A stretch of DNA of 23,853 bases, taken from Paratractidigestivibacter sp963649365 (lineage in GTDB: Bacteria > Actinomycetota > Coriobacteriia > Coriobacteriales > Atopobiaceae). The position numbers and the translations under genes are program-made. Below, piece after piece: positions 1-8,500 of this stretch. Numbering within the stretch: position 1 is the first letter of the stretch; each line of letters opens with the position of its first letter. Below the pieces are notes generated by a model. That model ran no database searches, had not been told where the DNA came from, and worked only from the letters and a program-made list of their open reading frames with translations. The stretch is from positions 1 through 23,853 of the forward strand of contig CAVJHQ010000026.1 of the NCBI GenBank assembly GCA_963649365.1, read 5' to 3'.

Positions 1-1
1 A

Positions 2-988
2 GTGACTGAACGTGAGTTGGTCGTTGGGTTTGTGTCTGCGCTGGATTTTTGGAGATCCGCGCGTATTGCCGGCGCCGGGCCGGCGAGGGAGCCGGAAGGC
101 ACGGTTTACGGGGCGTGTCGTGACGATGGGTTATTGAGAAGGGCGGCGAGGGCTGTTGATTTGTGTGCGTCGGGATTGCCCCTCGATACCGTGGTGAGTT
201 CGCGCGGGCTCCGCCGTCATTGCGATGCGCTGAACGAACATGTGTGGTCGGGCCCGCTGTCTGGACAGCTGACTTGGGTGGACAACGACGTGTGGGTGAG
301 CTCTTTTGCGGCGACGTTTGTGCAGCTAGCGAGCTTGCTGAACGAGGCTGAGCTCGCGGCCCTGGCGTACGAGATGTGTGGGACCTACGGGCTTTCGCCT
401 ACAGCTGTCGAAGAGGGCGCGCAGGATTTGACCCCTCTGTCGTCGGTTGCAGAACTGGAGTCGTATGCCAGCGCGGCGCGAGCGCTTGGGGTTCGCGGGG
501 CGAAGCGCGCGTGCGCGGCGCTCGATCTTGTGGTCGATGGATCCAACTCCGCACGCGAAACGGACGTCGCCATCCTATTGAGCTTGCCACGGCGAAAAGG
601 CGGTTACGGCTTACGGGGTTTTCAGATGAATGACGAGGTAAATGTGCCAAAGTCGCAGCGTGCCGCGTTGGGCCAGTCTGTGATTCGCCCCGACTTCCTT
701 TGGGCGAAGAAGCGGGTGGCCCTGGAGTACGACAGCAACGCGCATCATCTCACGCCGCTTGAGAAGGAGCATGACGAGGCACGGCGGCGTGTGCTTGAGA
801 GCATGGGGTTCAGAGTCTTTGTAATGACCAACGAAGTGCTTCGCAGCGGCGTGAAGCTTGAGGCCTTCATGTCTGACCTGCAGCGGGCTTTGGGCGCCCG
901 TCGCAAGGATCCCAGCGTGGCAGTTCTTAAGGCACAGGAAGAGATGCGGTGCCGTGCTGTGCGAGGTTTTGCTCCAAGTGCAACGTAA
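2..988 (+). CDS. Putative DUF559/Vsr-like endonuclease-fold protein
   Basis: Function is not established. The C-terminal part (about residues 225-300) resembles the DUF559/Vsr-like PD-(D/E)xK fold: RPDFLW with D231, ALEYDS with E242 and D244, H248-H249, then a basic helix and a strand (MGFRVFVMT). E186 could be the first acidic residue. The usual lysine of the ExK motif is absent, as is common in DUF559 proteins. The N-terminal 150 residues contain predicted helices that may form a DNA-binding region, but I recognise no family there. A GTG at position 2 is the first available start; the window edge hides any RBS, so the true start may lie upstream. The last codons and the stop (986-988) lie inside a degenerate copy of a 27-bp repeat, so the C-terminal residues (RGFAPSAT) are repeat-encoded. 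This suggests the repeat element inserted at, or co-evolved with, the gene end. A solitary nuclease or defence protein is possible. Coding status is confident; function is weak. Confidence 0.6.
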   Translation: MTERELVVGFVSALDFWRSARIAGAGPAREPEGTVYGACRDDGLLRRAARAVDLCASGLPLDTVVSSRGLRRHCDALNEHVWSGPLSGQLTWVDNDVWVSSFAATFVQLASLLNEAELAALAYEMCGTYGLSPTAVEEGAQDLTPLSSVAELESYASAARALGVRGAKRACAALDLVVDGSNSARETDVAILLSLPRRKGGYGLRGFQMNDEVNVPKSQRAALGQSVIRPDFLWAKKRVALEYDSNAHHLTPLEKEHDEARRRVLESMGFRVFVMTNEVLRSGVKLEAFMSDLQRALGARRKDPSVAVLKAQEEMRCRAVRGFAPSAT

Positions 989-1171
989 GGAAGGGGTGGT
1001 TGCGAGGTTTTGTCCTTCGTGCGACGTAGTTTAGGGGCTAATCAGCCCATTAGGGTCGAAATCGAGGAGTTATGGGGCATTTCGACGGGTCGGCATCTAG
1101 ATTTACGCAGCACGAAGGGCAAAACCTCGCACTGATTTTTCAAAACGCAGCACGAAGGACAAAACCTCGCA
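960..1171. repeat. Four-unit inverted-repeat element, copy A
   Basis: Four copies of a 27-bp unit (GCGAGGTTTTG...TTCGTGCGACG type) lie at 960-986 and 1001-1027 (forward) and 1105-1131 and 1145-1171 (reverse). Start-to-start distances are 41, 104 and 40 bp. The unit at 1001 and the unit at 1145 are near-perfect reverse complements, sharing the variant GTCCTT/AAGGAC. The unit at 960 is the most diverged (6 differences from the unit at 1001) and overlaps the stop codon of the upstream gene. The 77-bp centre holds two further hairpins: GGGCT/AGCCC around 1035-1048, and an 8-bp perfect stem at 1055-1062/1079-1086. The stretch 989-1260 has no gene; apart from this element it holds only the corC promoter region. 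A second element with the same geometry is at 19828-20041. It resembles REP/BIME or MITE-like elements; identity is unknown. Confidence 0.85.
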
Positions 1172-1259
1172 ATGCAAGGTTGCTCGCCTGCCCGTCAACT
1201 CCGCTCGAGAGGGCCTGACGCGCCCGCAATGGGTATGAAACAGCATGTAGGTAATGACC

Positions 1260-1268
1260 TGCTAGAAT
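1260..1268 (+). promoter_or_regulatory. Extended -10 promoter of the corC-type gene
   Basis: TGCTAGAAT is an extended -10 element (TG-N-TAGAAT) with no recognisable -35. It predicts a transcript start near 1275 and a leader of about 75 nt. The leader contains a CGCGCG/CGCGCG inverted repeat (1282-1287/1301-1306). Confidence 0.5.
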
Positions 1269-1348
1269 CTGTGTCTTAAGTCGCGCGCCCCAACGTCTAA
1301 CGCGCGGCCGAATCTGACCATCGACCCAAGGAGGTCGCGCAACCGCGC

Positions 1349-2704
1349 ATGGACGTAGCCATCAGCATTATCGTCACGTTTGTTCTTACCCTGGTCAACG
1401 GATTTTTCTCGGCATCCGAGATGGCGGTGACCACTGCGAAGAGGGCGCTTCTCGAGCCCGAGGCCGACGAGGGCGACAAACGCGCAAAGAACGCCCTTGA
1501 CCTCTCGTCCGATTCCGACCAGTTCCTGGCGACCATCCAGGTAGCCATTACGCTCGTGGGCTTTGCCTCCTCGGCGTTCGCCGCCACCAGCCTTTCGGAC
1601 CCGCTGGCAACCTGGCTTATCGGCCTCGGCATGGCCGAAGGCATAGCGGGCACCGTCGCGGTCGTGGCCATCACGCTTATCGTGGCGTACGTCTCCACCG
1701 TCGTCGGCGAGCTCGTGCCGAAGCGCCTGGCCCTGGCCAACGCCGAGTCCGTGGCCAAGTCCGTGGCCGGCCCCATCCGCGGCTTCATGAAGCTGGCTAC
1801 CCCGCTCGTCTGGCTCACCTCCAAGTCCGCCGCGGGCCTCGCGGCTGTTTTGGGCATCAAGTCGGCCGACGACCGCCAGGACGTCTCCGAGGAGGAGCTC
1901 AAGTACATGGTCACCGACTCCGACGACCTGTCGGATGAGGAGAAGTCCATGATCCACGAGGTCATCGACCTGGGCGACACCATTGCCCGCGAGGTCATGA
2001 TCCCGCGCGTGGACATGACCTGCGTGGAGGACACGAAGAACCTGAACGAGGTCCTCGGCCTCATGCGCCGCACCGGCTTCTCGCGCGTGCCCGTCTACCA
2101 CGGCTCCGTCGACCGCGTGATCGGCATCGCCCACATCAAGGACATCATCAGCCCGATCATCGACGGCGGTAAGGGCGGCGCGCTCATCGGCGACTACGTG
2201 CGCACGGCCAACTACGTGCCCGACACCAAGGACATCATCCCGCTGCTCTCCGAGATGCAGACCAGCCACGACCAGATGGTCATCGTCGTCGACGAGTACG
2301 GCGGCACCGCGGGCGTGCTCACGCTCGAGGACATCGTCGAGGAGATCGTCGGCGAGATCGAGGACGAGTTCGACCCGGACAACAAGTACCTCACCAAGCT
2401 CTCCGACAACGAGTGGCTGGTCGACGGGCGTTTTTCGATCGACGACGCCATGGAGCTCGGCTGGCCGATCGAGGACAACGAGGAGTACGAGACCGTGGCC
2501 GGCTATGTGCTCGAGCTCGCGGATAAGGTGCCGCACCCCGGAGACCTGTACGAGAAGGACGGCTACCACTTCCGCGTGCAGTCCATGCGCGGGCGCCGCG
2601 TGAGCCTGCTGCGGGTAACGGCCCCGGAGCCCGCCTCCGAGGAGACGGGCGACGTCGATTCCTCTGGCGACGACGAGAAGGAAGCGGCCGCCGATAAGCA
2701 ATAG
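1349..2704 (+). CDS. CorC/HlyC-type CNNM transporter with CBS domains
   Basis: 451-residue membrane protein of the CorC/YfjD (CNNM) family, linked to Mg2+/Co2+ efflux and ion homeostasis. Domain order is complete: an N-terminal DUF21/CNNM membrane domain (about 1-180; hydrophobic segments near 3-20, 60-85 and 95-120, with the family-typical GELVPKR), a CBS pair (about 200-330, starting at EVMIPRVDM and ending in VDEYGGTAGVLTLEDIVEEIVGE split across the second CBS), and a CorC_HlyC C-terminal domain (about 340-425). An acidic tail of about 25 residues follows. The SD AAGGAGG (1328-1334) is 14 nt from the ATG, which is unusually far. A 4-bp GCGC/GCGC hairpin (1337-1348) fills the gap and could shorten the effective spacing. 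It is the first gene of a rightward envelope cluster; 80 nt separate it from the next gene. Confidence 0.92.
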   Translation: MDVAISIIVTFVLTLVNGFFSASEMAVTTAKRALLEPEADEGDKRAKNALDLSSDSDQFLATIQVAITLVGFASSAFAATSLSDPLATWLIGLGMAEGIAGTVAVVAITLIVAYVSTVVGELVPKRLALANAESVAKSVAGPIRGFMKLATPLVWLTSKSAAGLAAVLGIKSADDRQDVSEEELKYMVTDSDDLSDEEKSMIHEVIDLGDTIAREVMIPRVDMTCVEDTKNLNEVLGLMRRTGFSRVPVYHGSVDRVIGIAHIKDIISPIIDGGKGGALIGDYVRTANYVPDTKDIIPLLSEMQTSHDQMVIVVDEYGGTAGVLTLEDIVEEIVGEIEDEFDPDNKYLTKLSDNEWLVDGRFSIDDAMELGWPIEDNEEYETVAGYVLELADKVPHPGDLYEKDGYHFRVQSMRGRRVSLLRVTAPEPASEETGDVDSSGDDEKEAAADKQ

Positions 2705-2725
2705 GCCCCGCGCCGCGTCGTTGAC

Positions 2726-2731
2726 TACAAT
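2726..2731 (+). promoter_or_regulatory. Possible -10 element upstream of the HxxEH-domain gene
   Basis: TACAAT at 2726-2731 matches a -10 hexamer and would start transcription near 2738, 47 nt before the next ATG. No -35 is visible at the right distance; TTGACT at 2721 overlaps the hexamer and cannot serve. It could be an internal promoter of the cluster. Confidence 0.3.
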
Positions 2732-2784
2732 GAACAGAAGTTGCGCCAAGCCCGGGGGACGGGCTCTGAACGAGAGGGGCCGCG

Positions 2785-3906
2785 ATGGCTCAGCTATTTG
2801 AAATCAAGAAGGTCGTTGTCGGCCCGAAGAACCTCGACGCGACCGTTGAGCTCGCGCCGAGCGCTCCGCTGATGACCCGCGAGGACCTTGAGGGCACCAC
2901 CCGCGTTTGGGAGGTCATGCCCCAGCTGCGCGACCACGTGTGCCTCGGCGACGAGTCCGGCACCTTCGGCGACGTCATGGGCAACACCGAGCTCGCGCAC
3001 CTGCTCGAGCACGTGACCGTGGAGCTTCTTGCCAGGACGGACATCGCGGGCGACATCTCGTGCGGCCAGACCGCCGAGGTCGGCGAGCGCACCTACAAGC
3101 TGACCTTCAAGTGCCCCGACGACGTGCTCGTGGTCGGCGCGCTCTCCAGCGCGGCCTGGCTCATGCAGTGGGCCTTCTCGGGCGGCGGCGACCCCAAGCC
3201 CGACGCGGACGCCATCGCGTCCGGCCTGGTCGACCTGGTAAAGAGCCTTCCCGAGGTCGAGGAGGAGCCGGAGGACGAAGTGGTGCCCGCCCCTGAGCAG
3301 GAGCAGGAACAGCAGGAGCCCGCCGCCGCGGACCTCTGCGAAGACCCGCAGGAGACGACCGTGGCGGCCGAGCCCGCGCCGGTCGTCGCGGGGCCGCAGG
3401 AGCCCGTCGCGGAGCCCGCGCCGGTGCCCGAGCCGGAGCCGGAGCCGGTTGTTACCGAGCCGGAGCCGGAGGCCCGCGCGGTGGACGAGGCGGAGGTCGA
3501 GGCGATCCTCTCCGCGCCGATCGCGCCCGCGGAGCCGGCCCAGGAGGAGGCCGTCCCCGAGCCGGTGGAGGAGCCGGTCGAGCAGACGGCCGAGGCTCCC
3601 GCGGACAGCGACCCGGTCGTTTCTCCCGAGCCTTTTGAGGACGAGCCGACGGAGGCCGCTGTCGAGGAGGACGTCGCCACGGAGCCGGCGGATGAGCAGG
3701 CCGACGATTCCCAGCAGGAGCCTGAGCCCGCGAACGAGCCCGCGCCGGAAGCCGAGCCGGAGATCCCTGCGCCGGCCGAGCCTGAGCCGCAGCCCGTCCC
3801 AGAGCCCGAGCCTGCGGAGGAGCCCGAGGACGAGCCCGAGGCGCCCCGCGCCACCGGCAACGACTGGGGCTTCGACAACGTCCCGCGCCCGCACGTCGTC
3901 CGTTAA
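2785..3906 (+). CDS. Cyanophycin-synthetase-N-like HxxEH domain protein with Pro/Glu-rich tail
   Basis: 373 residues. Residues 1-135 resemble the N-terminal domain of cyanophycin synthetase (CphA1): a PQLRDHVCLG segment, then GNTELAHLLEHVTVEL (H72, E75, H76, E80), a GQTAEV turn, a YKLTFKC strand, and a helix ending near 131. The rest of the CphA enzyme (ATP-grasp and Mur-ligase domains) is absent. In CphA1 this N domain has been described as a hidden metal-dependent hydrolase site, and HxxEH is also the metal motif of inverzincin peptidases. A hydrolase or peptide-binding role here is inference. Residues about 150-360 are low-complexity Pro/Glu/Ala, probably an extended acidic linker, ending in a conserved-looking NDWGFDNVPRPHVV. 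No signal peptide or membrane segment is visible, so it is likely cytoplasmic. The RBS GAGAGGGG (2772-2779) supports the ATG. YtxH and PRC-barrel genes follow. Confidence 0.7.
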   Translation: MAQLFEIKKVVVGPKNLDATVELAPSAPLMTREDLEGTTRVWEVMPQLRDHVCLGDESGTFGDVMGNTELAHLLEHVTVELLARTDIAGDISCGQTAEVGERTYKLTFKCPDDVLVVGALSSAAWLMQWAFSGGGDPKPDADAIASGLVDLVKSLPEVEEEPEDEVVPAPEQEQEQQEPAAADLCEDPQETTVAAEPAPVVAGPQEPVAEPAPVPEPEPEPVVTEPEPEARAVDEAEVEAILSAPIAPAEPAQEEAVPEPVEEPVEQTAEAPADSDPVVSPEPFEDEPTEAAVEEDVATEPADEQADDSQQEPEPANEPAPEAEPEIPAPAEPEPQPVPEPEPAEEPEDEPEAPRATGNDWGFDNVPRPHVVR

Positions 3907-3996
3907 TGTCCAACCGGTAACCCTTGCCCGGGCGCCTTTGCCTTCGGGTAAGAGATACCTAGCGTTGCAGCAGCCACAACAACTTTGGAGGACCTT

Positions 3997-4443
3997 ATGA
4001 GCAAGAAGACCGTTGGTTTCGTTCTTGGCAGCATCTTCGGCGCGGCGGCCGGCGTCGTCGCGGGCATCATGATCGCGCCGCGCTCCGGCGCCGAGTCCCG
4101 CGCCATGGCCGCCGACGCCATGAACGACGCCTGGGATTCCGCCGTCGACACCTATGAGCGCGCCGGCGCGGCCGTGAACGAGCAGGTCTCCGGCGTCCGC
4201 CCGACCGTCGACGCGAAGACCGACGAGCTCCGCGCCAAGGTCGACGCCGCGCGCGAGCGCATGGACCAGCTCCGCGATTCTCTCTCCGATGTGGTCGCCC
4301 AGACCTCCGAGCAGGTCACCGAGGCCGTCAACACCGTCGCGGACTCCGTGGTCTCCATGGCCGACGCCGCCTCCGAGCAGGGCGCCGCTCCCGCCGAGGC
4401 CGTCCACGTCGAGGTCGTCGAGCCCGAGAAGGACGAGGCCTAG
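3997..4443 (+). CDS. YtxH-domain protein
   Basis: 148 residues. An N-terminal hydrophobic segment (about residues 6-27, GFVLGSIFGAAAGVVAGIMI) followed by APRSGAE is the YtxH signature (glycine-rich transmembrane helix, then a PxSG turn). The rest is a long Ala/Glu/Asp/Arg-rich amphipathic helix or coiled coil (about 45-125). Family members are small membrane-attached, often stress-linked proteins of unknown biochemistry. I chose the ATG at 3997 because TGGAGGA (3986-3992) is 4 nt upstream; the in-frame TTG at 3985 lies at the edge of that SD and has no SD of its own. It sits between the HxxEH-domain gene (90-nt gap) and the PRC-barrel gene (2-nt gap), so it is probably co-transcribed. Confidence 0.85.
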   Translation: MSKKTVGFVLGSIFGAAAGVVAGIMIAPRSGAESRAMAADAMNDAWDSAVDTYERAGAAVNEQVSGVRPTVDAKTDELRAKVDAARERMDQLRDSLSDVVAQTSEQVTEAVNTVADSVVSMADAASEQGAAPAEAVHVEVVEPEKDEA

Positions 4444-4445
4444 TC

Positions 4446-5525
4446 TTGCTTAAAGTCAACGATCTCTACGGCCGCAAGGTCTACGTTCCGAAGAAGGCCA
4501 AGAAGGGCAAGGACGGTCGGGAGCAGGTTAAGTTCTCCAAGCTCGGCAAAGTCCACATGGCGGTCTTCTCGCCGAACGGCCGTGAGGTCGTTGGCTTTCA
4601 GGTGTCTCGCCCCGAGATCGCCGGGATGGTCAAGCGGCCGGACGCGTTTCTCGCCTTCGACTCGTATGCCGTTCAGGACGACGGCACCCTGCGCGTGACG
4701 CGTGAGTCCTCCGCCCTGGACGACGACGCCCGCAAGCGCCTTGCGCTCGATTGGGACGCCTGCGTCATGTGGGCCGGCATGGACGCCAAGACCGTCGGCG
4801 GCAAGAAGCTCGGCTACGTCTCGGACGCCGAGTTCGACGAGAAGACCGGCAAGGTCAGCAAGTTCTTCGTCGGCGACGGCGGCGTGGCGCGCGCCATCGT
4901 GGGCAGCTTCGAGATTCCCGCGGCCATGGTCCGCGGCTACTCCAAGGGCTGCATGGTCGTCGACGACGCGGCCGCGAGCCTGGAGCTCGACGGCGGCGTC
5001 GCCGCGAAGGCTGGCGAGGGCTACGCGAAGGCCAAGGTCAAGGGCGCCGAGGCTGCCCAGAAGGCCGGCAAGGCCGCCGGCGAGGCGGTCGACAAGGGGT
5101 CGTACGCCTTCGGGCGCATGCTCGGCCGCGCAAAGCGCGCCATCGAGGACGCCGCGTCGGACGATGACGCTCAGGCTCCGAAGAAACAGGCTCCGCAGGC
5201 CCCCGCGGTTCCCGCCGCGGACGTCCGCGTGAGCGAGCCGGTGGAGACCCTGCGCGCCGGCGCCGACGAGCGCTCCGCCTCGGCCGAGCCGAGGACGTAC
5301 GCGCCTGCCGCCGAACCCGCCGCAGGTCAAGCGCAGAAACCGGCGAAGAAGGCCGCGCCGGCGGCCGCGACCGCCGCGACCAAGCCCGCCAAGTCCACGG
5401 CAAAGGAACCCGCCGCGAAGAAGCCCTCGGGCGACGTCGCGGCCAAGGCGGTCGGGAAGCAGATCGGCCGTATGGGAAAGATGTTCTCCTCCTTCAAGGA
5501 TGAGTTCGACAAGGCGAGCAAATAG
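4446..5525 (+). CDS. PRC-barrel-like protein with Ala/Lys-rich tail
   Basis: 359 residues starting at TTG, 2 nt after the ytxH-type stop, which implies translational coupling. The N-terminal half (about 1-185) looks like two PRC-barrel-like beta domains: LKVNDLYGRKVYVPKK with VVGFQV, and later GKKLGYVSDAEFDEKTGKVSKFFV with a following GSFEIPAAMV strand. PRC-barrel domains occur in RimM and photosynthetic reaction-centre H subunits and usually bind RNA or protein partners. The C-terminal half (about 190-335) is Ala/Lys/Pro-rich low complexity, ending in a short basic helix (GKQIGRMGKMFSSFKDEFDKASK split over two parts). No signal peptide or transmembrane segment is seen. The exact role is unknown; location suggests an envelope-associated or structural job with the YtxH protein. 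The domain call is by pattern, not by search. Confidence 0.65.
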   Translation: MLKVNDLYGRKVYVPKKAKKGKDGREQVKFSKLGKVHMAVFSPNGREVVGFQVSRPEIAGMVKRPDAFLAFDSYAVQDDGTLRVTRESSALDDDARKRLALDWDACVMWAGMDAKTVGGKKLGYVSDAEFDEKTGKVSKFFVGDGGVARAIVGSFEIPAAMVRGYSKGCMVVDDAAASLELDGGVAAKAGEGYAKAKVKGAEAAQKAGKAAGEAVDKGSYAFGRMLGRAKRAIEDAASDDDAQAPKKQAPQAPAVPAADVRVSEPVETLRAGADERSASAEPRTYAPAAEPAAGQAQKPAKKAAPAAATAATKPAKSTAKEPAAKKPSGDVAAKAVGKQIGRMGKMFSSFKDEFDKASK

Positions 5526-5534
5526 GGGTTTTCG

Positions 5535-8500
5535 TTGAAGCGCCCCACGAAGAAGCAGGTCCTCAAGGTCGCCGGCTACACGGGAGCCGTCGCGGTCGTG
5601 GCCGTCGTCGTCGCGGCGAATGTGGCGATGGCGCTGCTTGGCGACACCGTCAACGCGTATTTCGGCGCCGACAAGGTCGACGTCTCCGAAGACGAGAAGA
5701 CCGCCATCATGGACGACGGCCGCGTCCTCGCCAAGCGCATCGAGGGCGAGGGCATCGTCCTTCTTCGCAACGAGGGACAGACGCTCCCGCTCGAGTCGTC
5801 GACGAAGAAGGTCAACGTCTTCGGGTGGGCGTCGACGCAGTGGGTCGCCGCCGGGTCCGGCTCCGGGCAGGTCAGCGGCACGACCGAAGGTTTCCTCGAG
5901 GCGCTCTCGGCGGCCGGCGTCGAATACAACGCCGAGCTCACCAACATGTACAAGTCGTTCCACGGCGAGCGAGACTACAAGAGCGCGGGCGCGCTGAGCA
6001 GCCACGCGTCGGAATTCTGCCGCCTCTATGAGCCGAGCGTCTACGACGACGCCTGCTACTCCGACGGGCTTCTTTCCAACGCCGAGGCGTATTCCGACAC
6101 GGCGATCGTGGTCATAGGCCGCATCACGGGCGAGAGCATCGACTGCCCGGCCGTCCAGTACAAGGTAAACGCCAAGGGCGGCGACGTGACCGCGGACGTC
6201 ACGCGCACCTATCTGGAGCTCTCGACCGAGGAAGAGGCCCTGCTGCGCTACGTCGGCTCCCACTACGAGCACGTGTGCGTGGTCGTCAACTCGACGAACA
6301 CGATGGAGCTCGGCGAGCTCGAGACCATCCCGGGCATCGACGCGGCGCTTCTCGCCGGGCCGACGGGCGAGGTCGGCGCCGACTCGGTCGTGGCGGCGCT
6401 GTGGGGCGACGTCAACCCGTCCGGGCGAACCACCGACACCTACGCGTACGACTTCGCGACGGCCGCGAGCTGGGCGAACTCGGGCGCCATGGGCGAGGGC
6501 ATGTACACGAACGGCAGCGGCCTCTACCCGGCGGACGGCACGAAGAACTCGAACGTCGGCACCGACGAGAAGTACGACGGCGTCCGCTTCGTCGACTACG
6601 CCGAGGGCATCTACGTCGGTTACCGCTGGTACGAGACCGCCGACGCGGAGGGCTACTGGGACAACGTCAAGAACAAGCACGGCCAAGGCTACGACGCCGT
6701 GGTCCAGTACCCGTTCGGCTACGGGCTCTCGTACACGACCTTCGACTGGCAGGTGACCGGCCGCACGCCGGGCCAGGGCGCGCGCGTCTCGCGCGACACC
6801 CAGTTCACCGTGACCGTGCTGGTGACGAACACGGGCTCTTCGGCCGGCCGCGACGTCGTCCAGCTCTACTGCACGCCGCCCTACACCGAGGGAGGCATCG
6901 AGAAGGCCTCGACCGTGCTCGTGGCCTACGCGAAGACGAAGCTGCTCGAGCCGGGCGAGAGCCAGGAGGTCAGCCTCTCGTTCACGTTGGACGACGTGGC
7001 GAGCTACGACTGCTACGACGCCAACGGGAACGGCTTTACCGGCTACGAGCTCGAGAGCGGCGACTACACCGTCGAGCTCAAGCGCAACGCGCATGAGGTC
7101 GCGGACTGCGAGTACGCGTCGACGAGGCTTTACGTGCCGCGTACCGAGGAGTGCTCCGAGGACCTGGCCACGGGCGCCGAGGTCAGGAACCGCTTTACGG
7201 GCGACGACGCGTGGGACGGCGTCTCGATCGACGGGTCGAACTCGGGGGCCGACATCACGTGGCTCACACGCGCTGACTTTGCGGGCACCTTTGCAAGGAA
7301 GTCCGACCCCGACCGCGCGATGACCGACAACGTCGCGAGCCTTAACCTCTACACGGAGAAGGACGTCGAGGCCGACGCCGCCGGTTATCAGGGGCTTGTT
7401 GGGCAGAGCCTTCAGCTGACGCTGCGCGCGACGTCGGGCGGGTCGGCCTACACCCTCTCCGAGGACGGGCTTCTTACCGAGCTTGGGCAGCGGCTGGGCC
7501 TGAACTACGACGACGCGACGTGGGACGACCTTCTTGACAGCTTGACCGTGGACCAGATGAGCAAGGTCGTGTTGCACAGCTATATCTCCACCGCAGCCAT
7601 CGACTCGATAGGCCGTCCCCTGACGAAGGAGGTCGACGGGCCTTCGCAGGTCGGGTCGTTCAACCAGCTGACGACGGGCGTCGGGTACCCCGCCGGGACC
7701 GTTCTTGCCCAGACGTGGAACGACGCCCTGGCGCGCGAGTACGGCCGCCAGCTCGGCCTCGAGGCCGCGGCGCTCGGCGTCGACGGGCTGTATGCGCCGA
7801 GCGTGAACATCCACCGTTCCCCGCTCTGCGGCCGCAACTACGAGTACTTCTCGGAAGACTCGACCATGTCGGGGCAGATGGGCGCGGCCGTGGTCGCGGG
7901 CATGAAGGACTCCGGCACGTATTGCTACCTGAAGCACCTGGCGCTGAACAACCAGGAGTCCTACCGCGACTCGCTCTACGAGTGGCTGACGGAGCAGACC
8001 CTGCGCGAGCTGTACCTGCGGCCGTTCAAGATCGCCGTGGTCAAGGGCGGGGCGACCGGGTTCATGACCTCGTACAACCGCATAGGCGCGACGTGGGCCG
8101 GCGGCAATAAGGCCCTGCTCACGGACGTGTTGCGCGGGGAGTGGGGTTTTGAGGGCAGCGTGATCACCGATTACGCGGACCACCACAAGTACATGAACGC
8201 GGACCAGATGCTGCGCGCCGGCGGCGACCTCTACATGGACGGCGTCTTCGGCAACGGCTCCTTCGAGTACGGCTTTACCGAGGATGAGCTCATGTCGGCC
8301 AAGGGCACCTCGTCCGAGACGCGGGCCATCAGCTTCCAGACGAACCTGCGCCGCGCCACCAAAGACGCGCTCTACACCTGGCTGAACGCCCGCGCGTCGC
8401 AGAGCTCCGAGATTTCCCGCCCGGTAAAGAGGAAGGGCATCCAGTGGATTCGCGTCGGCATCGGCGCGGCGGACATCGCCGTGCTCGTGGCCGGCGGTGT

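Noticed and set aside
960..1171. CRISPR-like array
   Set aside because: Only four units, in two orientations, with 13-14 nt and 77 nt spacers and no cas genes.
1262..2749. 495-residue minus-strand frame opposite the CNNM gene
   Set aside because: Antisense shadow of a complete CorC-type protein; composition is His/Asp/Val-rich without any motif.
2785..3906. M16 peptidase call from HxxEH alone
   Set aside because: The surrounding sequence resembles the CphA1 N domain, and the long M16 fold with its distant Glu is not present.
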